In this document: positions 17,805-30,300 of the stretch, in pieces
Layout of the letters: each line of letters starts with the position of its first letter
Numbering within the stretch: the first letter of the stretch is position 1
Notes under the pieces: generated by a model
The model's input: only the letters and a program-made list of their open reading frames with translations
Database searches by the model: none
What the model was told of the DNA's origin: nothing
Translations under genes and position numbers: made by a program
Assembly (NCBI GenBank): GCA_030704615.1
Contig: CM060732.1
Span: 10,352,001 to 10,416,000, forward strand
Reading direction: 5' to 3'
DNA length: 64,000 bases
Source: Takakia lepidozioides
Taxonomy: Eukaryota; Streptophyta; Takakiopsida; Takakiales; Takakiaceae

Positions 17805-20800
17805 CTATGCAGTACACAGACCATAAACGGCGCTGAAATAGGCCTCAATGCCCGTTAATCTCCACACAATGTATGCTTTACTCGGATTCATTTGAGACAA
17901 AAATAAAAAAGCATGAGCATGCCATTCATGGCCAAAAACCACATTCTCATGTATTGCGGCACCGAAATTCACCTGTAGCCATGGCGATGCGGCACCACCA
18001 AGTGTATAATTCCTCACAAAAAAATAGGGTGCAAGAAGATGAATGTAATATAATTGCCACTTTCTCCTTCCCGAATGTGGACTGTCAAGCAGCCAACCAG
18101 TATCCTGCCGTAGGGCCTTGTGCAGTTCGTTGAAACTCAGTGTTGGAGCATGGATGAAGACGTCCACTGCGGATATGCAACTCATGCGCTTCATAAAAAT
18201 GTAATAAAGGTGTTTGCAGGGGACGTATGCTGCATTCTTCGATTCCATAACAAGGAAGTCCTCACAGTTGCAAGCTGGTGTGGTACTGTGAAACCGTGAT
18301 TGCATACACGACACTGCGCGCAGCAGACCCGGCTGTTGACAACTGAAATATACGCCCCATCCCGGGGTGAGGAACATCCTGCAACCTTGCACTATGCAGG
18401 GCATTGCAAGAGCGTTGGCCATCTTGGTGTCGTTCGCCTTTGTTGGTGGCCGCCGTCTTTTCAGTTTCCCCCACCGATGGGTGGGCCAAGCTGCGGGGTC
18501 ACCCACCGGTATGCAGGGCGAAAGAAGTTCTCGTGGGAGGAGGATGACGATTGGGGAATTGGATTTCGTGGAACGTCTGTCCTCTCCACCAGTCGAAACC
18601 CTGCACTTCCTAGAGCGTCTGCCTCCTCCAGGGTAAGATCTATACAGTTGCCACAGGCCAGACTGTCCGGTGGTTCAGGCATGCCTTGTACACCATACTT
18701 GGGCTTGCCGAACACACACGACATGATGTCGTGCCTGCAAGAACAAAACTCCTTCAGTGTGCCTCCACAAACTTTGCGCACACAAATCTCCTGTGAAGCA
18801 AAGGGGCACAGGAACACCGCCTGCGGGCTCATCCGAATCATCTCATTGCAACATTCTGCCGTCATGTATTGCCACAAACGACGACAGGCCGCATGTTTTC
18901 CTCTTGCTAACCTGCCACTCTTCCTAACACTCTGCCACGCCATCTTGCTTCCCTGCCTGCCCCCTGCGCTGGGACCGAGCCCTTCCCCCTCCATTCCCCT
19001 CTCCTCCCCCTCCGGGCATCCCTCCTCTCTTCCCTCCCTTCTCCCGCCGCTCCAGCACCCCCGACTGTGTAACGGCGTTGACCTTATGTTTCCCGCAATG
19101 CAGCAGTCCATTTTTTGGGATCGGTCGAACGATGCGCCGCCTCATCAGCATCTCCTGCCTGTCTGGTCGATACCCCATTGCTTTCCTCCCAGAAACTGGT
19201 AGTAATGAGATTGTTGCATGATGGCCCTCACAATATCTTCTGTTGTTGCTGTCAACATGTCAACAAGATGTGCCGCAGAGGAAGCACGCCAGGAAGAGTG
19301 CACCGATTCGGCCATGTTCGTCGTCGGCATATCCGTGTCATCCTCCAAGCTCATGTCCTGTTGAAGGAAATTAGAAATGTCACTGATTGTGGAGAATGTC
19401 CAAGCACAAAACAGAACAATTATCAAGTACAGAAATGTGTTACCTGTCTCATGTAGTCTCCAAACTGGCGGAATCTATAGTGCCACCACGCAAGCCACGT
19501 TTGCAGTTCTGGCTGATCTTTCACATCCACTGCCCCTGAAGACACCCACCAGGCGCGTATGGTTGCAAACTCGGTCTCCGCCTCGTCGATGGAATTCGCA
19601 TTTTTCCACGCTAGGCACATACTGATATGATCCTGCTGGTGGCGTGACGCCACGAACCTTTTCGTGTTTTGCGTCAAACTCTGCATGAAGTGGAACCCGC
19701 AAGATCTCTCCTTTCCTTCCATTGGAGTCTTTGGGTCGTCCCCATATACCCTCCTAACTGCAGCCCAGTTTCGCCTGGGCATTGTCAGCCATGAAGCCCC
19801 TAAAATCGGGAGGGGGGCAACTTGGCTCTCGCCATTTTTCTCATTAATTCCGCGCCACATATGCAACTCCAAATCTGTGTCTTCTCCCTTCATTTCGCAG
19901 ATAGCAATGGTCATCAACTTTCTGCAATGTGGGTCGTATACATGTGCCCCCATTGTCACCCAATCGTGGTTGGTAATTTGCCGGATGTGATCGAACATGA
20001 CCCAACAATTTGAGAGGTCTCCACTGGTCATCCGCTTCACCAAATCGACGCCGCTCCCCGGTCCGCACGTTGACATCTTAAATATGAAGCACCTGTCCGT
20101 CTCCAAGCCTTGACCAGGAAAGAAGCTGCCTTGGATGAAGTCGTAGCCGCATGTGCGCTTCACTTCCAAGATGGAGTGCATGTCTGATCCTCTTCCGATT
20201 CGTTTCTTGCAGCCGACAATGTGGTTCCTGACATTGGGGCTGCACACATGGGACAGCTTCCAGTAGGTCCTTCATGTCCCCGTCGCCCAGCTTCTCTCTT
20301 GTGCTTCCGTCCTCCGACATTATTCTGCCAATTGCAATCCTATGTGCCGATGCGAGCTGTATCTGCTTTGGTTTTGCACCCGGCCTCAACCTCACCTCCT
20401 CCTTGATAATATCCTGGGCTTGTTGAAAAGTGACTCTACAATTGCCTCTGGCGAGGGGGTGCTCATGCTTTCCGATGTGAATGCATGCTCTGGTGCACGC
20501 TGGGCCGACGGTCCCGACGTAGTACTGCTTGGCGTTGCACACTGCCATGCACGTAGGGGCTGCGTTGCAATGGGCACACTTGAACGTCCCTGCAGGAACT
20601 CTACCTTGAGGCCAAAATGGGGTCGACGAATTGCCAATCTAGTCAGTCTCATTCCTGGTGCCTTTGCTAGTGTAATGGTAACATGTGCTCGAGAAACATT
20701 TAAGATGCCAGCACACAATACATATCTCACTCGAACTCCATCACCCAGGTTGGACGATGAAGTTTTGGTGACACACCAAGGGTGGCCGTCATGTTTCCTG

Positions 20801-21321
20801 TTCATTCCTGAGAGCATGCCGTCTGGGCCTGCGCCTGCCGGCACTGGAGGGAACTCGTAGATAGCATTCCCATCCACAACATCAGGCAAAGTTTCTACAG
20901 AATGGATTGGAGTTTTGTCGTAATCAAGCCTAAGAAGGTCACTGGAGCGGGAACCCGTTGTCTTCATCCTCCGCAATATGTCGATTACTGAGCGGACGGA
21001 AGTTGAGTCGGACGGTGTATGCTGAACACTCCTAGTGACGGACGACTTCGAAACATACGATGGAAGGACCATACAGTCTTCATCGTCACTGGATAAGTCG
21101 TGGACGACTGTTTCCCTGTTTTCCTGGATTTCCCTTTTCACATGTTTGGGCTTCTCTACTTGTGAAGAGGTGCCCACATCCTTCACATCTTGCACGCCAG
21201 ACCTTCTTGTGACAGTCAACTTTGGATACTCCTGCCCGGGTGCTGCGCTCACAAGGTGGAAGTGCATCGAGGCAGGCGAGTCCTCATTCAACACCTCAGA
21301 TATCGCCTCAGAAAAGCCCAC
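17805..21321 (-). CDS. MULE1 transposase (broken by frameshifts/introns as assembled)
   Basis: Read from right to left, an approximately 200-residue Ser/acidic N-terminal part is followed by a WRKY/FLYWCH-like zinc finger (CAHC, then GKHEHPL near 20480-20600). Next comes a MULE transposase core with FDHI, WVTMGAHVYDP, a MADNAQ aspartate motif joined after one frame slip (about 19790) to NWAAVRRVY, and CGFHF, the C2H signature after the second catalytic Asp. At about 18193-18273 there is a SWIM zinc finger (CNCEDF ... VPCKHLYY). This domain order is that of MuDR-type transposases. Frames change near 20560, 20250, 19790, 19425 and 19110; some are likely introns, others one-base errors. The catalytic Glu is not placed. 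The true start and the end after the SWIM finger are uncertain. Confidence 0.82.
17829..17969 (+). promoter_or_regulatory. GGYRCCGAAAT motif copies near the transposase 3' end
   Basis: A one-mismatch copy lies at 17829-17839 (GGCGCTGAAAT) and an exact copy at 17959-17969. They lie in sequence that is probably intron or 3' untranslated region of the transposase gene. Confidence 0.6.
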
Positions 21322-21356
21322 CTAGAGTTCGGAAGCCGAGGAAGCAGAAGGAGCCC

Positions 21357-24300
21357 ATGGCTTTGCCAATAAAACCCCTAGGGAGACTGGAAGCGGAGAT
21401 ATTGGGTTTGCAGTCAATTTCGGAAAACACGGATGCGGTGGAGGCCGCTGGAGATGTGGGAGTCGGATCTGCAGAAGGGCGGCCCATTCAGCTGACAGAA
21501 TGAGAGGACGATAACGTGGTACGACTTGGCGACGATCAGAACCTGCTGGAGCTTGCGGAGGAGCAAAACCTCCAGGACAGTAGACAGTGAGAGGGGTGAG
21601 GGAAGTGACAGAGTGTGATAGAAGTAAGAAACTGGTGGCGGGTATGCTCATGAGCGCACGAGACATGAACATAGCAGCAAACAGGTTGCTGGCAGAGACT
21701 CATAGCAACATAGGCGGCGTTTTGGGCTCCATGGTGTATCCGGAGAACCTCAAAGTTCCTTTGTGTCGCATGGTAAGCCTTCCAGTTGTAAGGCAAGCAC
21801 TGCCAGGGGATATCGATCGACTGAAGCACAACTTCAGAGAAGGGTACAGACAGGGGTCGGCAGCATTCTACGTTTCCTTGAGAATGACCAAGGTGTCACA
21901 AGGGGCCCCACTGCAGAGGAGCTTCAGAATTGGGGCCCCCACTGGCACACTGTTAATGCCGAGTTTGAAGCCTATCTGAAGACTAATCCACATTCGCACA
22001 CATGGAAGGGAAGATGTTCTTCGTTTGGGACGGGAACCACAGGATGCTTGCCTGGACAGAGTACATTGCTGAAATGCATCCGCAAGATATCAGTTGGCAT
22101 TACATGGTGGACTGCATTGTTGTGAAGGTGGACGTCAGGGACAAAGGACTGTTGAAGGGTGCCATGGCGGATATAAATCTGTAAGTATACAATTATATCC
22201 TTGTGTACTGCCTATTGCGGCGCCGAAATAGGCAATGTTCACCACTGTCATGCACTCTATGAACTGGAAATTGGATTGTTGTGCCGAAATCATATTTTCA
22301 TGTTGTTTTTTTCTCCATGGCAGGGTAACAGAGAGGGCCTTTTGGAAACTCATCTGGCACATACGCTCTACAGAGTGCAAGAAGTGGGGACAGCTCCGCT
22401 GACGGACTTCCAAAAGTCCCTCGATCCCGAGCTGTACAGGAAGTCCCTAGCGAAAGCAGATCGCACCTGGTACCGACCAACACTGGACGCCATGGTGGAG
22501 ATCCTCTATTCGGTGAGGTTCATCTCAAATTTCAGTATCAATTTAATGCTATTTGTTGCAGGGATCCTTGGCCTGACTGTATCTGCTGGGTATGGGAATG
22601 CAGACGAACATCAGGGATGACTTGGCCTATGCCAAAAGGCAGTTCTTTGAGAATGATACCCCCAACAAGGCGGACGCGTCGATAGAGAGTCATATTGTGC
22701 AGGCATGGAGGCAATCCCGGACCAAGTACAGGTCCAAACTTGTTAAACAAGTTGCAATCGCTGACCCTGGTCTTGGTGCCGAGTTCCTGGCAGAGATAGG
22801 ACTGCATTATTCCAGACCCATGAAACCGGAAATGTCCATGGAGAAACTTCATCACATCGCAGTGTCCTGTGTTGAGCCGGCGGAGAAGGTAAGCATGTGT
22901 TTATTCTTGTTTTGTGACTTCTCGCGATTCTTATGTGTTAGAGGACTGTAGGGGACTTAGACACTTATACGGGATCTGTAGGGTACCCTTAATTTTGCAC
23001 AGACTGAGACCAACAGGAGCCTTAGGGGTGACAGCAGCGCACTGTAGAGGGGGGTTACACAGTCGTCGTCACAGTCGTCAGCCCACACAGCCAACACACA
23101 CAGTCGTCAGTCGTCACAGCCCACACAGCCACACACACAGTCACAGTCACACCGTCACACCACACAGCCACACAGCCCGTCACAGTCGTCACAGCAGACA
23201 CAGCCACACAGCCAGTCACAGCCCGACACAGCCACAGCCAGTCACCGCTTGACACAGCTGTCACGATAATAGGGAACGAAGAGTAGGACAGGGAACGACT
23301 GTGGGGAACAACACCTGTGAAGGGAACATGTTAGTTCACAGACGACGGTTAGAGAGGGAAACGGTTAGAACCGCGGATAGGAGGATAAAGGGAGAAAAGG
23401 GAATGAAGGGGATCATTATTCGGAGGAGGACTTCGGAGTCAGGCAGGAGCGGAGATCAGAGGCAAGATGGAGAGCACGATGAAGGAGAAAGAGGATTAGT
23501 AGATGCTTGTTATATGCAAAGCTGTAGTGATATTGGAGAGCAGATTAGAGACATAATGGCTTCGGCCTGATACCTGATAAATCATAATCTGATACTTATA
23601 CGATACAATCACACTGTGTAGAGAGATCTGAGTGAAGCTGTGGATTGAATGGATGAGTGAAGAAACCGATAGATTGATGAAGCAAACTGATACTTAATTA
23701 TCAATGTAAGGTAGCTAAGATGAATGCGGAAAGGGAAACAAATAGGAAACACCCCCATGATACACTAGCTGTAGGTCATGACTGATTGTTCTGCGCGGGC
23801 TGAGTACTTAGAGATTTCCAACTCTTCTATCTTGGAGTTTCCGCCTCGGATAGCGAAGGGATGGGTGAGTAAAAGCGCGCGACATTTGGCGACCATACTG
23901 GGGACCTGGGACATGAACAACCAGATGTGACAGGCATCTGGTGGGATCATGGTGGTTGGACCATTAAAGAATTTGAAGTGAATCAAATTCCCTGTGGAAC
24001 GAAGGAAGAAAGATTGTCCAAACAATTCTTTCAAAGGTTCTTGGAATTGCCAGACGGATGTAAAGAAAATATTCTTAAACGAGTGCATGATGCTGATCCC
24101 AGAATGGGGTCTGGAGAAAGGAGTGATAAAGATTTATCAGGTAGCCTGTAGAGGAAGAGCACGTTTGGTTACCAACATTAGTTTATGTGATAGCGTTGCT
24201 ATCCATTAAACGAGTAGAGTTTGAAGGCTTTGGGCATGAATGTTTATACTCATATGCATGAAGAGCTTGTACTGGTAAAGAATTGGATTCCAAAGGATAT

Positions 24301-27300
24301 TTTGTGGATCAACTCACACCAAGAACAGCTTTTCAGACTTGTTTGCCATATGGTTATATGGTAAGGAGAACTTCAAGTATAGCCAAGGGTGCATTGAAGC
24401 TTGAAAGAAACCAGGCATATACGAGAGATATTACAGAAAGAGAGTTTTGGTTATTGCCACATTAAAAGAAATGAAAGACATGGGACATGAGTGATGAAAG
24501 AGAAGCTAGACGACAGAGATATTCATCAAAAAGAGAAAGCTATCTGAAAGCTAATTATCCATATCTTTGGGAGAGAGGAATAGACATAGGGGAATCATCT
24601 GGACCTCTCACACCATCAAGATCAAAAAGTGCATCACCTATACCGGAAGAACTAGAGTTGGATGCCACTCCTTCTGTTTCTTTGCAAGAAAGATTAAGGG
24701 AATTGGTACAGGAAGAAGATCAATCACGAGGTGAAAGATCTGAGGTACATCCTTGGATAAAAGACTTGACAGAAATCTTTGATAAGAGTTGGCATGGAAC
24801 ACCAAAAAGCAGGAACTCCAGTTTCTGAAGCAGAAGATGAAGAAGGAGAAGAGGATGTGGCAGAGCCAACGGAGAGTTCAGACTCTCCAACACCATTACA
24901 GTTGAGTTACATGAGTGAAGAAGAAACCCAAGGGCAGAACTTGGAGGATGAAAACAGAGAGAAGAAATTGAAGAGAAAGAATATGAAGAAGTAGACCCAA
25001 CAGCTGAGGTTGAGACTACAACCAGGACATCCCAACCCGTTGGACCTGGATCAAGTGGAGCACTTGGATCACAGGCCAACGAAGGTGTCGGCTCAGGGGG
25101 ATCAGGCGGGCTGCCTGGATCTGGCTCTGGGGGACAGGGAGTGTGGGAAGTAGTGCAACTGAAGCTGGGAATACTGTGAATATCGTGGGCCCAGAAGCAG
25201 GAGTGCTCAAGGGCCACCACTTGGTGGAAGATCCACCACAAAAACAACAGGTCCAGAAGGACCAGCACAGCAAGGGTGCCAGCACCTGTCAGTGGGCAGA
25301 AGGTAGGGCCACAGATGGCGTTACAACCAACACGGGCAAAACCACCCTTTCCAATATATTCAGGAAAAGGGGATCCGATGTACACATTAGCCAATTTGAG
25401 CACATGTGTATAGTGAACAATGAGAATGGCGATGATGCCAAGATGAGACTGTTTCCTTGTTCACTTATCAAGAAAGCAAGTGAATGGTATGCAAGATTCC
25501 CTGATAATCATTTCCTAACCTGGAATGGCTTGAATACAGCATTTCGAAATAGGTTCAGGACAAGTAAAACTGAGGATGAAGTGTATGGAAGTTTACAACA
25601 GCTGAAGCAGAAGAAGCATGAAACTGTTGAAGAGTATATGGAGAAGATGGAATTGATGATGAAAAAGCTGGCTGCAGTACCAGCGCCCGGTTTACAGAAG
25701 ACTTGGTTTGTGAGTGGATAAGACCAGAGTTGCAAAAGAAAGTGGATATGTTACCCCATAATACAGTGGAGGAGGCATTTGAAACTGCGAACAGAATTGA
25801 GCAATTGGGAATGCTCAGGAGAGAGAAAAAGAAGATGAGGACTCTGAGGATGAGTCAGATGAAGAAGAAGAGCAAGAACTAAAAAGAAAGAGTAAGAGAA
25901 AGGAGAAAGTTGAAGAGGGATAACTATGAAAAAAATTGGAAGAAATCTTGAAGAAGTATGCCACAGAGGCTGCAACACATTGGAGGAAGGGTGTATGGTG
26001 TGCAAAGTGCCAGAATGAAGGCCATACCACCAGAATGCCACATGAAGGAGAAACACTGTACTATCTGTAAAATGGATAACCATTCTACTGAGAATTGTTA
26101 CTACAACAGAAGGACAGCTGCAAGAGAACCTAGGCAAGTAAGGGTGCATCAGGTGCAGCCCCAGCCAAGAAGAAATAATGATCAGGACCACTATGGTAGG
26201 TCTGGTGGTTATAACAATGGCATGGAAGGGAGAGGTAATTCAAGAGGGAATTACCAAGGAAATTCCAGAGGCAACTATCAGGGTAATCCAAGGGGGAATT
26301 ACCAGCCCGGGAATCAGGATTATAGAAAATAATCCAAGAACAGACCAAGGGCGAGGACCCAATGGTGAAGAGCTATGTTACTATTGTAATCAGCCAGGAC
26401 ATCGCAAGGCAGCCTGTTCATTCTGGATAAGACACCAGAATGAGATGAGAGCTCCTGTGAATGAGGGCCCAGTGGTGGCAGCTCACATGGTTAGGCCATG
26501 TGTTGTACCAGAAGTAAGTACAATGATAGTAACAAGAAGTAAAGCCAAACTAATACCTCCAGTAGAAGAGGAAGAAGATGAGACTGGAAGTGGCAATGAT
26601 ATGCCTGAAGATGAAGAGACTTGGAAAGATGAGAAGGAACTGCACAAGGAAGTGGCAGATACTATAAGGGAAATGCAAAAGAGTACTGATATTCCTGTGG
26701 CAGATTCCTCTGATTCGGATGGAGAAAAAGAGGAGTGAGGAAGAAAGGAAAAAAGAAGATGCAGACATGCAAAGTAATGAAGAGACTTTGGCTGAAGTAA
26801 TATGTCAGACCAAAGCAGAAATTACCATTGGACAGCTATTAGCTGTGGCACCTTATTGTAGCACAGGCTGTATCAGGCAATCAATCGAATTGCCCAAGAG
26901 ACAGGAAACACAGACCTGAACAGCAAGGTGACCAGTTATAATGTGAAGCCGGAAGGGCGAGAACCAGTCATGGACTTTGATGATTCTATGCCAGTAATCC
27001 AATTGAGAATTGGAAGCACAGAACTAACTGATGTACTGATAGATGGTGGTTCTGGAGTAAATATCATGACAGACCAATTAAGGAAGAAGCTTGGTCTAAG
27101 TAACATGAAACCAGCCCCATTTACAGTAACAATGGCAGATCAAAGAAGTGTACAGCCATTGGGATTAATAAGAGGAGTTAAGATACAGATACAGAAAATG
27201 ATCTTTATGATCACAGTAACTGTATTAAAAAATGGATGAAGTCATGGAGGCTTACTCCTTATTATTGGGACGTCCGTGGCTGAAACAGGCCAGGGTATTC

Positions 27301-30300
27301 CATGACTGGAATTCTCAGTTACTAACTGTGCATAATGGGATGCACGAGATACAAATTACCACAAAGAAATCTAGTAGATTACCTGCTACAAGAAGACCTC
27401 GAGGAGTCAGAGAGTATGACTGGAGAGGGAGGACTGGATGAGGAGCAGGAAGCTACCCTATTTGCTGCACACCCAGAATGGGAGCAGGTTGCGGAGATGC
27501 GGCTGGAAAGCCTAAGTTGTTTAAGAGGTATCTGCTGTGGTGTAGTGTGCAACACCAATTGAAGAGGAAACCAGCAGTTACCCACCACATTTCTATGAAG
27601 AAAAGGAGGGAGAGATAGAAATCCTAGAAGAACCAGCCACTGTGAGCTTAAAGGATGAAGTGGTGACTGGTTGGACAATCACAGCTGATGAGCAGGTGAG
27701 AGAAGTAAATGTGGGAACTCAGGAGGAACCGAGAATGGTGAAAGTAGGAGCTGATTTGGAGCCGGAATTCTTCGAAGAAGCTAAAAGCTTGTTCATCAAA
27801 TACAGAGATGTATTTGCTTGGAGCTATGAGGATCTAAAAGGGATACCACCTGAAGTCTGTCAGCATAAGATTGAACTGGAACCAGGGTCAGTAATCAAGC
27901 AGGCGAGGTAGAATGAATCCCAACTACGCACAGAAGGTTGGAGAAGAGATAAAGAAGTTGGCTGAGGCTAAGTTTATATACCCAATAGAGTATACAACTT
28001 GGTTGTCACCCATTGTTATAGTTCCAAAGAAGAATGGCAAACTAAGAGTATGTGTGAACTATAAGAAGCTGAATGCTTGTACGAAGAAAGATCCTTTCCC
28101 TTTGCCATTCACAGAAGCAGTATTAGACACTGTGGCAGGCCATGAGATGTACTCATTCATGGATGGCTTCAGTGGTTATAATCAAGTGCAAGTGGCAGAA
28201 GAAGACCAAGGGAAAACAGCTTTCATCACAGACTGGGGGCTTATGCATACAAAGTCATGCCCTTTGGACTTTGTAATGCACCAGCGACCTTTCAGAGAGT
28301 GATAAGTGAATCTTTTCATGAGTATCTGGATGATTTCATGCAGGTGTTTTTGGATGATTTCAGTGTGTACAGCTCTAAGAATGAGCACTTGCATAAATTG
28401 GAGTTATGCCTGGCCAGATGCAGGATGAGAGGTCTGGGCTTGAATCCAGAGAAGTGTACTTTCTGTGTGAACTCAGGGGTGCTTCTGGGACACATTGTGT
28501 GTAAGAAGGGACTTCTTGTGGATCCCAGGAAGACAGAGTCCATTAAAGTCTCTCCACCACCAGTGAATGTTAAGAGTTTAAGGAGATTCCTTGGGCAAAC
28601 CAGTTATTACAGAAGATTTGTCAAAAGGTATGCACAAATAGCAGCACCATTGAGCAAGCTTCTGAAGAAAGATGCAGTGTTTGCCTGGACAGCTGAATGT
28701 CAACAGGCGTTTGAGGAACTTACACTGTCAGTAACAACTACACCTGTGCTGATTAACCCTCACTGGCATGTAGTATTTCATGTTCACTGCGATGCATCAG
28801 GAGAAGCGTTGGGTGCGGTGTTAGCCCAGAATGTTACAGGGAATATAGATTCACCTGTGTACTATGCTAGCCGGTTGATGAACAGTGCTGAGAGGAACTA
28901 TAGTACAACGGAAAGAGAAGCATTGGCAATGATTTATGCAGTCAAGAAATTCAGGCATTACCTATTGGAAGAAAGTTTATGTTTTATGTGGATCACCAGG
29001 CTCTGATATATCTGGTGAACAAACCTTTGATAAGTGGAAGGATAGCGAGGTGGTTAATAATCTTGCATGAGTTTGAGTTCGAGGTTATTTACAAGCCTGG
29101 CCGTTTGCATCTTGTGGCAGATCATTTGTCACGACTAACAACAGGAGAGGCCGCCACAGGAGTGGACGATCAGTTACCTGATGCGAGTTTATTTGTAATG
29201 GAGGTGCAAGGAAGTGCAGATGAATGGTTAGATTGGCAGTGGCCAATCAGATACTACCTTGCTCATGGTCAGTGCCCACCTAGTTATGGTAAGGAGCAGA
29301 GGAAGAGAATTGCTATCAAGCTTTACCTTATACTATGGTAGGAAGCAGAATGTATAAGTTAGGACCTGATGGAGTACTAAAACGATGCTTGTACCACCAT
29401 GAAGTAAATAAAGTCTTGGAGGAAGTTCATAAAGGAGTGGCTGGAGGTCATTTTGGAGAAGAGACTACCAGTAGAAAGATACTACTCGCAGGATACTGGT
29501 GGCCTACTTTGTTCAAAGATGTACATGAGTATTGTCAGAAGTGTGATGAATGTCAGAGGCTAGGACCTTTTGCAGAGATCTGGAAGAATGGCCTTGCATC
29601 CTACAATGCCTACGGAACCATTTCAGAAATGGGGACTAGACTTTGTTGGACCAATTAATCCCACCATCCAAGAATACACGAAACAGGTACATAATTACAG
29701 CCACTGATTATACTACAAAGTGGGTGGAAGCTAAAGCTTTGAGGGACAACACAGCCAAGTCCACAGCAAGGTTCCTGTACGAGAACATACTTACACGATT
29801 TGGATGTCCCTTAGAATTTATCAGTGATCAAGGAAGTCACTTCATGAATGAGACCATTGAGTTATTGACTAAAGAGTTTATGATTGTGCATAGAAAGAGT
29901 ACAACATATTACCCACAGGGTAATGGGCAGGCAGAGGCTACCAACAAAATACTATGTACTATCTTGGCTAAGATAGTCAATGCAAACAGAACGGATTGGG
30001 ATACAAAGCTGCTGACAGCTTTGTGGTCATACAGGACTTCATATAAAGTCACCACTAAGTATACACCATTCCAATTAGTTTATGGTATGGAAGCCTTACT
30101 TCCAGTGGAATTCCTGTTACCTACCATGAGAACGGAGTGGGGAAAAAGAATGGAATTGCAAGACTCCATCAAGGTCAGGAAACATGAATTATACCATGTG
30201 GAAGAAGTACGTGCTGATGCAGCTGATAATATGACCAGAATTCAGATGAAGCGAAAGGAACAGTTTGATGAAGGCAAATTAAAGACTTTTAAGACGGGGG

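Noticed and set aside
18300-19202. 300-codon frame on the + strand
   Set aside because: It lies antisense to the transposase region with SWIM and other motifs on the minus strand; low-complexity Pro/Ser content with no domain.
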